This document shows, piece after piece, positions 18,011-33,777 of a DNA stretch of 64,000 nt. The translations under genes were made by a program, and so were the position numbers. Under the pieces are notes generated by a model, which saw only the letters and a program-made list of their open reading frames with translations, was not told the DNA's origin and did no database searches. The stretch comes from Leptospira sanjuanensis (GTDB lineage Bacteria > Spirochaetota > Leptospiria > Leptospirales > Leptospiraceae), in the NCBI RefSeq assembly GCF_022267325.1, contig NZ_JAIZBG010000001.1, positions 1,740,001 to 1,804,000 of the forward strand, read 5' to 3'. The number at the start of each line of letters is the position of its first letter. Position 1 is the stretch's first letter.

Positions 18011-18040
18011 GGCCTGCAAAATCGCAGGCCGTTCTAGTTT
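18011..18040 (+). terminator. hairpin after the second giant lipoprotein gene
   Basis: GGCCTGC and GCAGGCC pair over 7 bp with a 6-base loop. The tail GTTCTAGTTT is weakly T-rich, so termination may be partial. Confidence 0.55.
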
Positions 18041-18235
18041 CAGGTCATGCCATAAAATAAGTTTTTGTCTTCTTCTTGTCTTAAAAAAACTCTCTCTTCT
18101 CTAAAAAACTAATTTCAAAATCGTGATTCTCTGCATTCTAATACGTGCGAAAGAATTTTGATTGATAAAAAATCATGAGCTTTTATTCACAATTTAACTG
18201 AACGGTTGTAAGATAAAAAAGGTATTTGAAAATCA

Positions 18236-19828
18236 ATGAATATAACGCTCTATCAGATTTCTTGCTATTTAGTCGCGACTATCCTCGCTTATAGAACGCT
18301 CCATAATCTATTTCTATATTATAAGAACAGAAAGCAGGTGTATCTCCTACATTTCGCTTTTTTACAGGTTTCTTACGGCTTTTATCTCTTGTTTTTTACA
18401 AAAACGATCAATACGGCTAACGCACAAGAGGCCTTGATTTGGGAAAGGCTTGAAAACGCGTTCATTCCTATTTTTGGAATGACGATGATTCTTTTTGTAA
18501 ATAGCTATCGCAGAATTTTCAGTAAGGATTTCGTTTATCTCTACATTCTTCTCAATGTTCTCTTGTCCGCGGTCATCCTCGTGGATCCGAATTCGTATCA
18601 TATCGGGCTCGCGCACCAGAGAGCCTTTCCCGCGCTGGGAATCGTGATCTACGAAACGGACCAGCCTTTGCTCGTTCAGTATTTTTATCTGTCCGGAATT
18701 TTGATGATCATCTGGACTCTCTTTAAGGTGATCACTCAGTTCGTGCGGAACCTGTTTCGAAATTTATTTCTGCTCGTCGGTTTGATCGTATTTTGCACGA
18801 ACGTGTTTCTCGATATTCTCGTCGCGATGGATATCGTTCCGTTTCCGTATACGTCCCATTTTAGCTTTTTGATTTTGATGTTTTCCGTGGATTCGTTTCT
18901 CACTTTGAACAAATCGGGAAGAGAAATTCGAGAGGAATTGAAACACGCTTTGACTTCTCCCGAAGAATTCGAGCTCGTTTCCGAAAAACAAACGGAAGGA
19001 AACAAAACGAAGGAGGAGGAAGTTCACGCCGCCTATTCCAAGATCGGTTCTCCTCATTCCGAAAAAGATCAGATCTTTATCCGAGCGCTCGGCGGCTTGG
19101 AATTGGAACGGGGGGGAGTTCGAATTCCTCAAACGGAAATCTCGAGCAAAAAGAAGATGTTGAAGCTCGTCAAAATTCTTCTCATTCGTTTCGAGAAAGG
19201 AATTCATCGAGAGGAGCTGCTCGAACTTCTTTGGCCGGGAATGACGGACAAGAACGGGCTCAACAGTTTGCACGCACTTTGTTTTCGTTTGCGGAGAATC
19301 ATCGGAAATCCGGAGGCGCTTGTCTTTTCCGAAGATCGTCTTTTTTTCAGACAGGATTTGGTGCAGACCGATTTTCAGTTATTCGAAAAACACTACGAGG
19401 GCGGGGCAAAGGCGCTTCGAAAAGGCGACACCGAACTTGCGATTCAGGAATTTCGTTTTGCAAGAGCGTTTTATCGCGGAGACTTTTTCGAGTTCGATTT
19501 GTATTTTCCCGAATCGGAAATTCGAAGAGAATACATTCGCAAGAGTTTGATCGAAATCTTCCGTTTCTTGTGCGAGAAAGACGGGGAACGAAAGGAGATG
19601 GAGGGGCTTCTGGAAGATTCCGCGAGCTGGATTCGTTTGGATGATTTGGATGAAAGAGCGTGGAGATTTCATTTCGAGGCGCTTTTGCAGTTGGATCGGA
19701 AAAACGAGGCGCTTCGCAAATACGAAGAATTCAAAAAGTCCTTAAGAAAGGAACTCGGAGTCGATCCGGAACCGGAAACTCTCGGTTTGATCGAACGAAT
19801 TCGTTCCGGCGCTGTGAGTCGGGCGTAG
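18236..19828 (+). CDS. seven-TM sensor fused to wHTH-BTAD transcriptional activator
   Basis: 530 aa. Seven hydrophobic segments occupy residues about 5-225. After an acidic linker, residues about 280-345 form a SARP/OmpR-like winged helix ([13 protein letters not shown], then LLELLWPGM and [13 protein letters not shown]). Residues about 355-525 are a bacterial transcriptional activator (BTAD/TPR) domain, with [36 protein letters not shown] and [16 protein letters not shown] as its usual landmarks. BTAD regulators are usually soluble; here the module sits on a membrane sensor like the N-termini of 7TM histidine kinases. A DNA-binding one-component regulator at the membrane is the simplest reading. 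The next genes downstream are a TRAP-type transporter about 300 bases away. Confidence 0.85.
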   Translation: MNITLYQISCYLVATILAYRTLHNLFLYYKNRKQVYLLHFAFLQVSYGFYLLFFTKTINTANAQEALIWERLENAFIPIFGMTMILFVNSYRRIFSKDFVYLYILLNVLLSAVILVDPNSYHIGLAHQRAFPALGIVIYETDQPLLVQYFYLSGILMIIWTLFKVITQFVRNLFRNLFLLVGLIVFCTNVFLDILVAMDIVPFPYTSHFSFLILMFSVDSFLTLNKSGREIREELKHALTSPEEFELVSEKQTEGNKTKEEEVHAAYSKIGSPHSEKDQIFIRALGGLELERGGVRIPQTEISSKKKMLKLVKILLIRFEKGIHREELLELLWPGMTDKNGLNSLHALCFRLRRIIGNPEALVFSEDRLFFRQDLVQTDFQLFEKHYEGGAKALRKGDTELAIQEFRFARAFYRGDFFEFDLYFPESEIRREYIRKSLIEIFRFLCEKDGERKEMEGLLEDSASWIRLDDLDERAWRFHFEALLQLDRKNEALRKYEEFKKSLRKELGVDPEPETLGLIERIRSGAVSRA

Positions 19829-20132
19829 GACGGTTGGGACGGGAAGTTTTGATCTGTTGTACATCCTACAAAGTTTGATTCACGGAAAATTGGAGGGACT
19901 TCTACCGGGCGGAATTTGCTTTGAATCACAAATGACGTGGGAACTACCACGAAAAACTTCCCGGAACTACGAAAGAATGTAGGAACTACCACAGATTCCA
20001 CTTTTACAATCGACCTTCTCTATAGTACGCGACTCGCCCAAAATAAAACGAGCATTCTAAAAAAAATCATGGACGGATCTGAAGCCGCGATTAACTTTCA
20101 TCAAAATCTCTTAAGCGATAAATGTACCTGAA
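19829..20132. other. intergenic region with short palindromic repeats
   Basis: No gene is seen. GGAACTAC recurs at 19940, 19963 and 19982. The outer copies are extended to GTGGGAACTACCAC and GTAGGAACTACCAC, which are small palindromes of the kind scattered in Leptospira spacers. TATAGT at about 20020 could be a -10 box for the transporter operon, but no good -35 accompanies it. Confidence 0.6.
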
Positions 20133-21146
20133 ATGAGAAATCGAAAGTCGAAGTTTGGTTTACTTTTATTTGTAACGATTGTTACAATAAACGCTCTCTC
20201 TTGTTCCCTCGTTTATAACGTCACCGGAAGGACGATTTCTTCCTATGCAGAAGATCACCTAATCCCGTTTATGCTCCAGTCCAAGGATTTGGACTCGGTT
20301 TGCAACGCCGGTGTGAGCTTGGCGCCCTTGATCGGTTCGTTCGAGCGCGTTGCCCCACGTCCCGATCTTCCGATTTTGGTCGCGATGTTAGGTGCCGGAA
20401 TGTGCGCGGAACGAGAAGCTCAGGAAGCGGAACTTCGCTATCTCTCCGCAGTCCGCAGAGGGAAGGGTGAAGAAGCGACCGATCATCAAGCGGTCGAAAT
20501 CCGCAACCACGGTCTTGCCGCAAAACGATACGGCGAAGCCTACAAACGTTTTAATCTGTATTTCGGAGAATGGAACGGTAAATGTCCTTCTCTTTCCAAA
20601 GAAGATCAGTTCTACTATTTGATCGGTCTTTCCGCGAGTCTACTTGCGATTCTTCATGACCGAGCCGCGCAAGGTGTCGCAAACGTTCCCACCGACATCC
20701 CATCGATCGTGTCTAACGCGTCCAAATGCTTAAATGCGGAAGAATGGTGGGGAGTTCCCCTTGCTCTCGAAGCGATCATCTGGCTTTCGATTCCGGGCGC
20801 AACTCCTGCCGGCAAGGATCCGTTTCAGCAGCTGGATCGTGCGGTCGCGTTAGGCGATAAAGCGGGCGTCAGTCTTTCCCGCGCGTTTCATATCCAAGCG
20901 TTAGCCGGAAGAGGAAATCAGGACGCGATCAAAAAGGCCGTAAAGGAACACGCGAAAATTTTAGAGAAAGGTCAGGGGAATCCCGAGTTTCAACTTCTTG
21001 AATCGTATGCGGAACAACTTTCCAGACACGAGTCCGATAAAATCTGGATCAAAGAAAAAGGCCATCGTGGTCCTTTGCTTCTCGGAAGTTTTCCGCAAGG
21101 CAAACGCGATCTGAAAGAAGACGACGATCTTCTCAAAGGTCTTTGA
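20133..21146 (+). CDS. TatT-like TPR lipoprotein of a TRAP (TPAT) transporter
   Basis: 337 aa lipoprotein. MRNRKSK, a hydrophobic core and TINALSC place acylation at Cys24. The mature part is all-helical with cryptic TPR-like pairs, including an early ERVAPRPDLPILVAMLGAGMCAE segment and HGLAAKRYGEAYKRFNLYF. This layout and the following genes match the T component described for Treponema pallidum (Tp0956, TatT), a trimeric TPR lipoprotein that binds the P component. No SD is clear. The P gene follows after 45 bases. Assignment rests mainly on synteny plus the lipoprotein/helical pattern. The role inferred is docking of solute-loaded binding protein in the periplasm. Confidence 0.78.
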   Translation: MRNRKSKFGLLLFVTIVTINALSCSLVYNVTGRTISSYAEDHLIPFMLQSKDLDSVCNAGVSLAPLIGSFERVAPRPDLPILVAMLGAGMCAEREAQEAELRYLSAVRRGKGEEATDHQAVEIRNHGLAAKRYGEAYKRFNLYFGEWNGKCPSLSKEDQFYYLIGLSASLLAILHDRAAQGVANVPTDIPSIVSNASKCLNAEEWWGVPLALEAIIWLSIPGATPAGKDPFQQLDRAVALGDKAGVSLSRAFHIQALAGRGNQDAIKKAVKEHAKILEKGQGNPEFQLLESYAEQLSRHESDKIWIKEKGHRGPLLLGSFPQGKRDLKEDDDLLKGL

Positions 21147-21191
21147 TCCAAAGTCATTCTAACTGAGAATTCAATAGTAAGGAGAATATCC

Positions 21192-22193
21192 ATGATCCGT
21201 TTCCAAATTCTAACCGTTCTTGCGTTGGCTCTTGCGTCTTCGCTTTCGGCGGCAGATCCGATCAATAAGACGATCTGCGTCTTCGATCCGTCCGGAACGC
21301 ACGGTGATATCTATAAGTCCGCTCTTCGTTATCAGGCACAGGCTCTGAACTGGGGAATCCGTCTCGAACCGAAGGCTTACACGGACGAAGTCGTTGCGAA
21401 CTCCGATTTCAAGGCAGGCAAGTGCAATCTCGCATTTTTGACGAGCCTTCGCGTCCGCGGTTACGTTCCTCAATCCGGTTCTCTTGAAGCGATCGGCGCT
21501 CTTCCTTCGTATGATCTTCTGAAAAGAACGATCGACGTTCTTGCTAATCCGAAAGCGAGACAGTTGAACGTTGCGGGAGAATACGAAACGATGGCGATGT
21601 TTCCCGGAGGCGCGGTTTATCTTCTTTTGAGAGACAAGAATCTCCGTTCCATTAAAGATCTCGCGGGGAAGAAGATCGCTACTTTGACGTACGATCAAGC
21701 GGCGACTACGATGGTCGACGTTGTGGGTTCTTCCATGGTTCCCGCGGAGATCGCTACCTTTGCGGGAATTTTCAACAACGGACGTGCGGATGCTTGTTAT
21801 TCTCCCGCGGTCGGTTTTAAACCTCTCGAATTGATGAAAGGTGTTATGCCGAACGGCGGAATCGTAAAGTTTCCGATCGGACAACTTACGTTTCAAATCG
21901 TTGGAAAGACCGCGGATTTTCCCGCGGATTACGGAAATCAATCCAGACAATGGGCGGCGACTCAGTTTGATACGATGCTTGAATTGACCAGAAAGGCGGA
22001 AAGAGAAGTTCCCGCCAAGTATTGGCTCGAAGTTCCCAAAGAAGAAGTCAAAGGTTACTTCGAGAAATTCAGGGAAGTTCGCATTAAATTGAGAGACAAG
22101 GGCGTATATCACGCTTCCATTCTCAAGCTGATGAAAGGGGTTCGTTGTAAAGCGGACGCCGGTGCGGAAGAATGTTCCGATTCCTTAGAATAA
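21192..22193 (+). CDS. TRAP-type solute-binding protein (TatP-like)
   Basis: 333 aa with a type I signal (hydrophobic ALALASSLSAA, cleavage near Ala-Asp). The mature protein has the periplasmic binding-protein layout: ICVFDPSGTHGDIYKSALRY, LAFLTSLRVRGY, then after a hinge LRSIKDLAGKKIATLTYDQAATTMV. Four Cys occur in the mature part, two near the C-terminus (VRCKADAGAEEC). GGAG lies upstream of the ATG. It sits between the TPR lipoprotein and the fused permease, as in TPAT systems. It would bind the substrate in the periplasm. Ligand unknown: I see no certain carboxylate-binding Arg such as DctP has, and TPAT systems have been suggested to move hydrophobic ligands. Confidence 0.82.
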   Translation: MIRFQILTVLALALASSLSAADPINKTICVFDPSGTHGDIYKSALRYQAQALNWGIRLEPKAYTDEVVANSDFKAGKCNLAFLTSLRVRGYVPQSGSLEAIGALPSYDLLKRTIDVLANPKARQLNVAGEYETMAMFPGGAVYLLLRDKNLRSIKDLAGKKIATLTYDQAATTMVDVVGSSMVPAEIATFAGIFNNGRADACYSPAVGFKPLELMKGVMPNGGIVKFPIGQLTFQIVGKTADFPADYGNQSRQWAATQFDTMLELTRKAEREVPAKYWLEVPKEEVKGYFEKFREVRIKLRDKGVYHASILKLMKGVRCKADAGAEECSDSLE

Positions 22194-22212
22194 CCGGATA
22201 GAACGAGAACGC

Positions 22213-24201
22213 ATGGCAAAAAAAATCGTATCTTGGGCAGTACTGCTCTTTCTTTTTGTTCCTTTGATTCAAAGTTTCGGTCAGTTGGTCCAGGCTCGAA
22301 TGCTCGAGCTTGGAGAATCCATCTGGCCGCGTTATGCGGAGATTCGGATTCACTGCATCGCGTCCGAAATCAATTCTTTGGAAAAGGTGGAAGTCAGCGC
22401 TTCCGATTCCGCCCTTTTGGAAGAACTGGATTTAGGAACCGATTCCGCTTCTAAAGCTCCTCCGAAAAAGGAAGGCGCGGCTACGACGGCGGCTTCTTCC
22501 GTTCTCCCTCCGATGGAACTCAGCTTCGGACAAAAACTCTATTGCGGAACGGAACGAAAACTTTCTTCGATCACGATCTTTGCCATCGATTATATTCCGA
22601 TGACGATGGTGATTCTTCTTCTGGTCGCCGGGATCGTCTCGACTACGAGACGTTATCATATCGCTCTCAAAAACCCCGAAAATAAAAAGGAAGAACTCGC
22701 TTCGGAGTTAAGTCAGATTCTCGCGAATGCGATCCTTGTCTTTTCTGCGGCCTCCATGCTTCCGTTCAGCAAGGGGGTGGACGCGCAGATCCAGATTTTG
22801 TGGATCGTAGGACTCGTCTTTCTGGGCGCATTGAACGTTTATAATATTCGAAATTCTGAATTTAACAATATCCCGGCCGACCGGCAAAAAAGCAGGGTTT
22901 CCGAGATTCTTCTCTCGATCCCATTGTATTGCTGGATGGCGGCGGTTTGCGGAGTTTATTTTACTCTGATCGAATATCATCCCGCCGGTCTCGCGATTTA
23001 TTTGCAGAAATTGACCGCGCATGCGACTCTGTATATCCAGATCGGTTTGTATGTTTGGACGGGGATTTTACTCCGAGACACTTCTCTCGGAAGAAGATTT
23101 TTCGATCTTCTGAAACCTTGGAAACTTCCCGCGGAACTTTTAGCGGTGATCGTCGTGATCGCGGCCGCGCTTCCGACCGCCTACAGCGGCGCCTCGGGGA
23201 TCGTCGTATTGGCGTTAGGTGCGACGATCTTCGTCGAACTCAGAAGGGCCGGCGCCTCCCAAGAAAGAGCGTTAGCCGCAACCGCGATGAGCGGAAGTTT
23301 GGGAGTGGTCCTTCCTCCTTGTCTTTTGGTGGTGATCGTCGCTTCTTTGAATTTGGACGTGACCACGGACGAACTCTTTCACTGGGGCTGGAGAGTATTC
23401 GCGGTTTCTACGACCTTGTTCTTGGTCGTAAGCTGGTTTTTACGCAAAGAATCCTGGAAGATTCAGCCCGAATCCGGCGCGATAAAAACGACCTGGTCCG
23501 TTTTTAAACCGTTTAGTTTGTATATTCTGCTCGCGGTTGTGATCGTATTCGTGCTTGTGTTCGGTCTGAATACTCATTTCGACGAACATACGGCTCCGTA
23601 TATGTTACCGATCGCGATGCTTGCTTTGATTTACTGGGATCACAAACAGAGTCGGAAAGAGCATCACCCGGCTTCGAACGCGCGGGATGTCGTGAAGATT
23701 TCTAGAACCTCGTATGACACGGGTTCCCACCTCGGAGCCCTTTTGATGCTCATGGGGCTTTCGGCTTGTATGGGAGGGGTGTTTGAACGTTCCAACGTGA
23801 TCAATCTCTTTCCGACACATTTGGGTTCTCCTTTGTCCGCGATGATCGTTTTGACGATCGTACTCGTAATCATCGGTATGCTGATGGATCCTTACGGTGC
23901 GGTGATCTTGGTTTCCGTTACGCTGTATCCGATCGCAAAGGCGAACGGAATTCATCCGTTGAACTTTTGGATGACGGCTCTCGTTTCGTTTGAGTTGGGA
24001 TATTTGACTCCGCCGGTTGCGCTCAATCACCTTTTGACAAAACACGTCGTGCGCGAGTATTTAGAGAACGAACCGGAAATTCATCACGCAACTTTCTTTT
24101 CAAGATACGAGCGTGTGATCGTTCCGATCATCGTTCTTTTTCTGACACTGATCGTAACGGCTTTCGGTCCGATCATAGTTCAGGGCTGGGGCTCCAAGTA
24201 A
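22213..24201 (+). CDS. fused TRAP transporter permease (TatQM-like)
   Basis: 662 aa multi-span inner-membrane protein. The N-terminal about 280 residues correspond to the small Q subunit: an opening membrane helix, a large periplasmic loop containing an Ala/Pro/Lys linker, then four helices. The C-terminal about 370 residues are a DctM-like large subunit, with TAYSGASGIVVLALGATIF, AATAMSGSLGVVLPPCLLVVI and, near the end, MDPYGAVILVSVTLYPIA and FELGYLTPPVALNHLL. These are the two re-entrant-loop-like Gly/Pro-rich regions typical of TRAP-M and the IT superfamily. The gene begins 20 bases after the binding-protein stop. Transport is probably driven by a cation gradient, known for the family rather than visible here. 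A strong terminator follows. Confidence 0.87.
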   Translation: MAKKIVSWAVLLFLFVPLIQSFGQLVQARMLELGESIWPRYAEIRIHCIASEINSLEKVEVSASDSALLEELDLGTDSASKAPPKKEGAATTAASSVLPPMELSFGQKLYCGTERKLSSITIFAIDYIPMTMVILLLVAGIVSTTRRYHIALKNPENKKEELASELSQILANAILVFSAASMLPFSKGVDAQIQILWIVGLVFLGALNVYNIRNSEFNNIPADRQKSRVSEILLSIPLYCWMAAVCGVYFTLIEYHPAGLAIYLQKLTAHATLYIQIGLYVWTGILLRDTSLGRRFFDLLKPWKLPAELLAVIVVIAAALPTAYSGASGIVVLALGATIFVELRRAGASQERALAATAMSGSLGVVLPPCLLVVIVASLNLDVTTDELFHWGWRVFAVSTTLFLVVSWFLRKESWKIQPESGAIKTTWSVFKPFSLYILLAVVIVFVLVFGLNTHFDEHTAPYMLPIAMLALIYWDHKQSRKEHHPASNARDVVKISRTSYDTGSHLGALLMLMGLSACMGGVFERSNVINLFPTHLGSPLSAMIVLTIVLVIIGMLMDPYGAVILVSVTLYPIAKANGIHPLNFWMTALVSFELGYLTPPVALNHLLTKHVVREYLENEPEIHHATFFSRYERVIVPIIVLFLTLIVTAFGPIIVQGWGSK

Positions 24202-24314
24202 AGAACCGGCAATTCACGGAGATTCTTACGGTGTGACAACGATAAGAAGACCGATGAATCGTTTTTAAAAAATTTAGCGGTCGATCCGTCGTAAAAGGAC
24301 GCGACGCAGAAATC

Positions 24315-24350
24315 AAAAGCCCGGGCGGAAACGTTCGGGCTTTTATTTTT
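24315..24350 (+). terminator. rho-independent terminator of the TRAP operon
   Basis: AAAAGCCCG and CGGGCTTTT form a 9-bp stem with a 12-base loop, followed by ATTTTTA. The A-rich left arm makes it potentially bidirectional for the converging minus-strand cluster. Confidence 0.88.
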
Positions 24351-24596
24351 ATGGGTTTGTTTCTCGGCGTTTGGTTGATTTAGTTTGTTTGAATAGTATG
24401 GATTTTGAATTTAATTCTGAGGATTTCCGGATTCAGAGGCTGGTTTCTTGACATCCAATGAGGGCCGTTTGATAGGAATGATCTAAAACGATGAAAGATT
24501 GTCTTCCGATTTAAATTGCATCCCAGACATTCCCGATCGGATATTTTCCGTTCCCATTTTCTTGCAAAGCAAATGCAAGCGCGGACAAACGAACGA
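24351..24596. other. spacer between convergent operons
   Basis: No gene is seen. A plus-strand TTGACA at 24448 with TGATAG 16 bases on would transcribe antisense into the 3' end of the PP2C-like gene. It is listed as a curiosity only. Confidence 0.5.
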
Positions 24597-25688
<1,092 letters not shown>

Positions 25689-25689
25689 G

Positions 25690-26484
<795 letters not shown>

Positions 26485-26494
26485 TCCGCGGATG

Positions 26495-26750
<256 letters not shown>

Positions 26751-26913
26751 AAGTAATACCTCAAAAACAGCTTTGAAAGCAAAGCCTGATTGTTAGACTT
26801 TCCCTTTGCTTTTATCTGTCAAATAGTAAGTAAGGACAATTGTCAGGTCACGGTTCTCCTTGGAATGCGGAAAACGGTTTCTTTTTTCGAGAATCCGTGA
26901 GAAAGCTGATTTT

Positions 26914-27090
26914 ATGGAAATATCTTCGCTCAGTTCCTCCGCAGGCGCCGCTTCTCCCGAAGTCGTTGCAACGCCGGAACCGGTTTCCACCGGATCGGCT
27001 TCTTCTTCGATCTTGCCGGAAAAGCAAGAGGGAATTCCCGTTTCCGATCCGATTTCGTCCACGGGCGGAATCGTCGATACGCAGGCGTAG
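26914..27090 (+). CDS. small Ser/Pro/Glu-rich protein (58 aa), tentative
   Basis: Starts MEISSLSSS and continues with low-complexity Ala/Ser/Pro/Glu sequence, ending GGIVDTQA. No signal peptide, no membrane helix and no Cys. Codon choice resembles the neighbouring genes (frequent TCC, GTC, GCG, TCG). The opening is reminiscent of YjfB-type small motility proteins (MDIS...), but too short to claim. No clear SD. It lies in a 458-base gap between the divergent tatA gene and the next plus-strand gene, where nothing else convincing is found. Confidence 0.4.
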   Translation: MEISSLSSSAGAASPEVVATPEPVSTGSASSSILPEKQEGIPVSDPISSTGGIVDTQA

Positions 27091-27208
27091 CTTAAGGAAA
27101 GAAAATTCCCTGAAAACGGAGGGATTCCCGGCGGTTCTATCCATTGAACTTTGAAAATGGCCGATACTCTGAATAACAAATCCGATTGGGAAAAAAACTG
27201 ATTTTAGC

Positions 27209-28027
<819 letters not shown>

Positions 28028-28028
28028 G

Positions 28029-28389
<361 letters not shown>

Positions 28390-28413
28390 TTCTTTTTCCT
28401 TTCATGAACGTAC

Positions 28414-30568
<2,155 letters not shown>

Positions 30569-30586
30569 ACGCAGGGAGAGATTAGA

Positions 30587-31717
<1,131 letters not shown>

Positions 31718-31759
31718 AATAAATTTCCTGATGTTCCCGTCGAATCAAACGGGATAAAA

Positions 31760-32914
31760 ATGAATACCTGCCGTAACTTTAGCGTAGGAAGAATTCTTCC
31801 TATTTTAATTCTATCCTTTGCCGGAATGGTTCCGGCGGGTTCCTTAACCGCACAAGTCACCTGTACTGGACAGGCTTGTACGATCATACCGAGCAGCATT
31901 TCTTCCCAGTTCAACGGACTGGAAAATGAAATTCGGACCAAGTATCTGAACGAAGTCGTGAAGTCCATGGCCGACGCTGCTTTATTGACAACGATCAATT
32001 CCTCGATGATGGGGCCCGGAACCATCAACCGATTCCAAATCGGTGGCGGGATTTCCGCTGCGGGCGTTAAAAACGAAGACATTCAAATCCAATATGCGGG
32101 AGTGACTCTCCCGAATCTTCCGAATGGCGGAGCTTCCTTAAGCCCGACTCTGATGGCGGGAGTCAACCTGGGTTGGCTGACCGGAAACGGTCCTTCCGAT
32201 CAGGAAGAGGAGAAACGTTCCTTTCTTCATAGAATCAATATCTACGTTCACGGATTTCAAGGCAAACTCGATCAAGGCGATTTGAGAAATCTCAACAATC
32301 AAACGGACCAATATAGAATTTCCGGAAATTATAATTCCTTCGGTGCTACGGTTCGTTTTCAACTGATCAAAGAACGTTATACACGTTTGGATTTTTTCGG
32401 TTTTACCGGGTTGAGTCTCGGACTTGGATTCCATCGTAAGACCGAAGAAATGAGTTTGGGTTATTCTCCGACTTCGATTCCGAAAGTATCTTTCGGTCCT
32501 GCGAGCGGACGTTGGGACGCCGACTTTACGATGGATTATAGGGCGAAATCCGAATCCTTGCCGATCGATATCCGAACCGGCGTCCGTTTGTTTTACTTTC
32601 TTACGATCTTTGCCGGAGCGGGAATCAGTCAGAATAGCGGAAGTTCCAATTTGAGTTTGGCCGTGAGCGGACCGCTTACTTTGACTTTGGATGCGGCCGC
32701 GGCCGGTTTGCCGATGCAATTCTTACAGGGATATTCCGCTTCTTCGACCGGAAATCTTTCGATCCGAACTCAAGGGGATGCAAGAGCAAAGGACAGTCTG
32801 AACTATCTCATAGGCGGTGTTGAAATCAACCTTCTTACCTTTAAGGTTTTGGTGGAAGGAATGGTTGCGGAAAAAATTTATTCCGCCAACGTCGGCGTGA
32901 AGTTCGCCCTCTAA
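31760..32914 (+). CDS. outer-membrane beta-barrel-like surface protein (possibly Lsa36-like)
   Basis: 384 aa with a signal peptide ending around GSLTAQ. The mature start VTCTGQACTIIPSS has a Cys pair. A helical segment (about residues 45-80, FNGLENEIRTKYLNEVVKSMADAALL) is followed by Gly-rich amphipathic beta strands to a C-terminal Phe-Ala-Leu, as in outer-membrane barrels. The layout resembles what I recall of the Lsa36 family of Leptospira surface proteins, but I cannot confirm that. An adhesin-like function is therefore only inferred. It stands between an acyl-CoA dehydrogenase gene and an ACT-domain gene with no obvious functional link. Confidence 0.7.
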   Translation: MNTCRNFSVGRILPILILSFAGMVPAGSLTAQVTCTGQACTIIPSSISSQFNGLENEIRTKYLNEVVKSMADAALLTTINSSMMGPGTINRFQIGGGISAAGVKNEDIQIQYAGVTLPNLPNGGASLSPTLMAGVNLGWLTGNGPSDQEEEKRSFLHRINIYVHGFQGKLDQGDLRNLNNQTDQYRISGNYNSFGATVRFQLIKERYTRLDFFGFTGLSLGLGFHRKTEEMSLGYSPTSIPKVSFGPASGRWDADFTMDYRAKSESLPIDIRTGVRLFYFLTIFAGAGISQNSGSSNLSLAVSGPLTLTLDAAAAGLPMQFLQGYSASSTGNLSIRTQGDARAKDSLNYLIGGVEINLLTFKVLVEGMVAEKIYSANVGVKFAL

Positions 32915-32961
32915 AACGAAGCGGCACGTTTCTTGCATTCTGATCTATATCTTCCGATTTT

Positions 32962-32990
32962 CATCCCATAGATTCTAGATTTATGGGATG
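32962..32990 (+). terminator. 9-bp hairpin between barrel and ACT genes
   Basis: CATCCCATA and TATGGGATG pair perfectly with an 11-base loop, 50 bases beyond the barrel stop and 40 before the next start. There is no T-run, so it may be a weak terminator or a leader hairpin of the ACT gene. Confidence 0.45.
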
Positions 32991-33031
32991 ATTGCTTTAG
33001 AAATAAACAGAATGTATTCGAGGGAACCGCA

Positions 33032-33643
33032 ATGATACAAACATCTACAGAATCTTCCGTTCATATTTCCTGCATCCCTAGAGACGATTCGTACGCTCTG
33101 AAGGTCAATATCTCGAACAACGAGATCGGAATCATCTACCGAGTGACCGCGGCGCTTTTCGTGAGAGGCTGGAATATCGGAGAAGCCGTCGCGGAAACGT
33201 CGCAGGACGGATATATCAGCGATATTTTTATCATTAAGAATGTGGATCTTCTTCCGATGACGGACGAGATGCTACAGACGATTCATTCCGATCTCAAGGA
33301 AATGTTTTTTCAAGGCGTTTCGGTTATGAGTTATTTGGAACGGTTTCCCGAAAAAGCCGAATATCTGAAAAACAAGGATCGATCCAATATCGAATTGTTC
33401 TTATTCAATTCCCACGGAAGCGATTGCACCGTTATGGATCTCCGTATGAAGGACAGACCGGGGATTATTTTTGAAATTTCCCAGCTTCTGTTTTTATATG
33501 GAATCGATATTCTTTCGTTTAAGGCGGTTACCGACTCCGGTTCCGTGCGTGATACGTTTTTACTGAGACTCGAAAACGGAAACAAACTCGAAGAAACGCT
33601 TCACTTTGAAAGATTGTCCACCGCTTTGAGAACGATTCTTTAA
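33032..33643 (+). CDS. double-ACT-domain protein
   Basis: 203 aa made of two ACT domains. The first (about residues 20-100) begins LKVNISNNEIGIIYRVTAALFVRGWNIGEAVAET. The second (about 122-200) has VMDLRMKDRPGIIFEISQLLFLYGIDILSFKAVTDSGSVRDTFLL. This resembles the C-terminal pair of GlnD uridylyltransferase, but no catalytic part is attached. Stand-alone ACT repeats usually bind amino acids and regulate partner proteins. GAGGG precedes the ATG. Ligand and partner are not visible; the following gene is convergent. Confidence 0.88.
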   Translation: MIQTSTESSVHISCIPRDDSYALKVNISNNEIGIIYRVTAALFVRGWNIGEAVAETSQDGYISDIFIIKNVDLLPMTDEMLQTIHSDLKEMFFQGVSVMSYLERFPEKAEYLKNKDRSNIELFLFNSHGSDCTVMDLRMKDRPGIIFEISQLLFLYGIDILSFKAVTDSGSVRDTFLLRLENGNKLEETLHFERLSTALRTIL

Positions 33644-33777
33644 TTCCAACGTTAAAACGGCTTTTTTTGTCGTTATTAAGCCGAAGTCAAAAATCGGATC
33701 TCGAAGAAAACACGACTCAACATTATTCGGACGTTCGAAGCCTTTTCGTCGAAGTGCGTCGTTATGAAACTTTCGAA

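Noticed and set aside
21210..22112. Antisense frame of 300 codons inside the binding-protein gene
   Set aside because: Arg/Ser-rich shadow sequence. The plus frame has a signal peptide and the binding-protein pattern.
24448..24475. Plus-strand TTGACA-N16-TGATAG as an antisense promoter
   Set aside because: A single match with a poor -10 and no supported transcript. Kept only as a note in the spacer entry.
26793..27179. Minus-strand 128-codon frame between tatA and the next gene
   Set aside because: No signal, SD or family pattern. Its stop lies in the tatA promoter region, and the plus-strand 58-codon frame has better codon use.
33655..33690. CGGCTT / AAGCCG hairpin between convergent ACT and MFS genes as terminator
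   Set aside because: Only a 6-bp stem with the T-run inside the loop; too weak to call.
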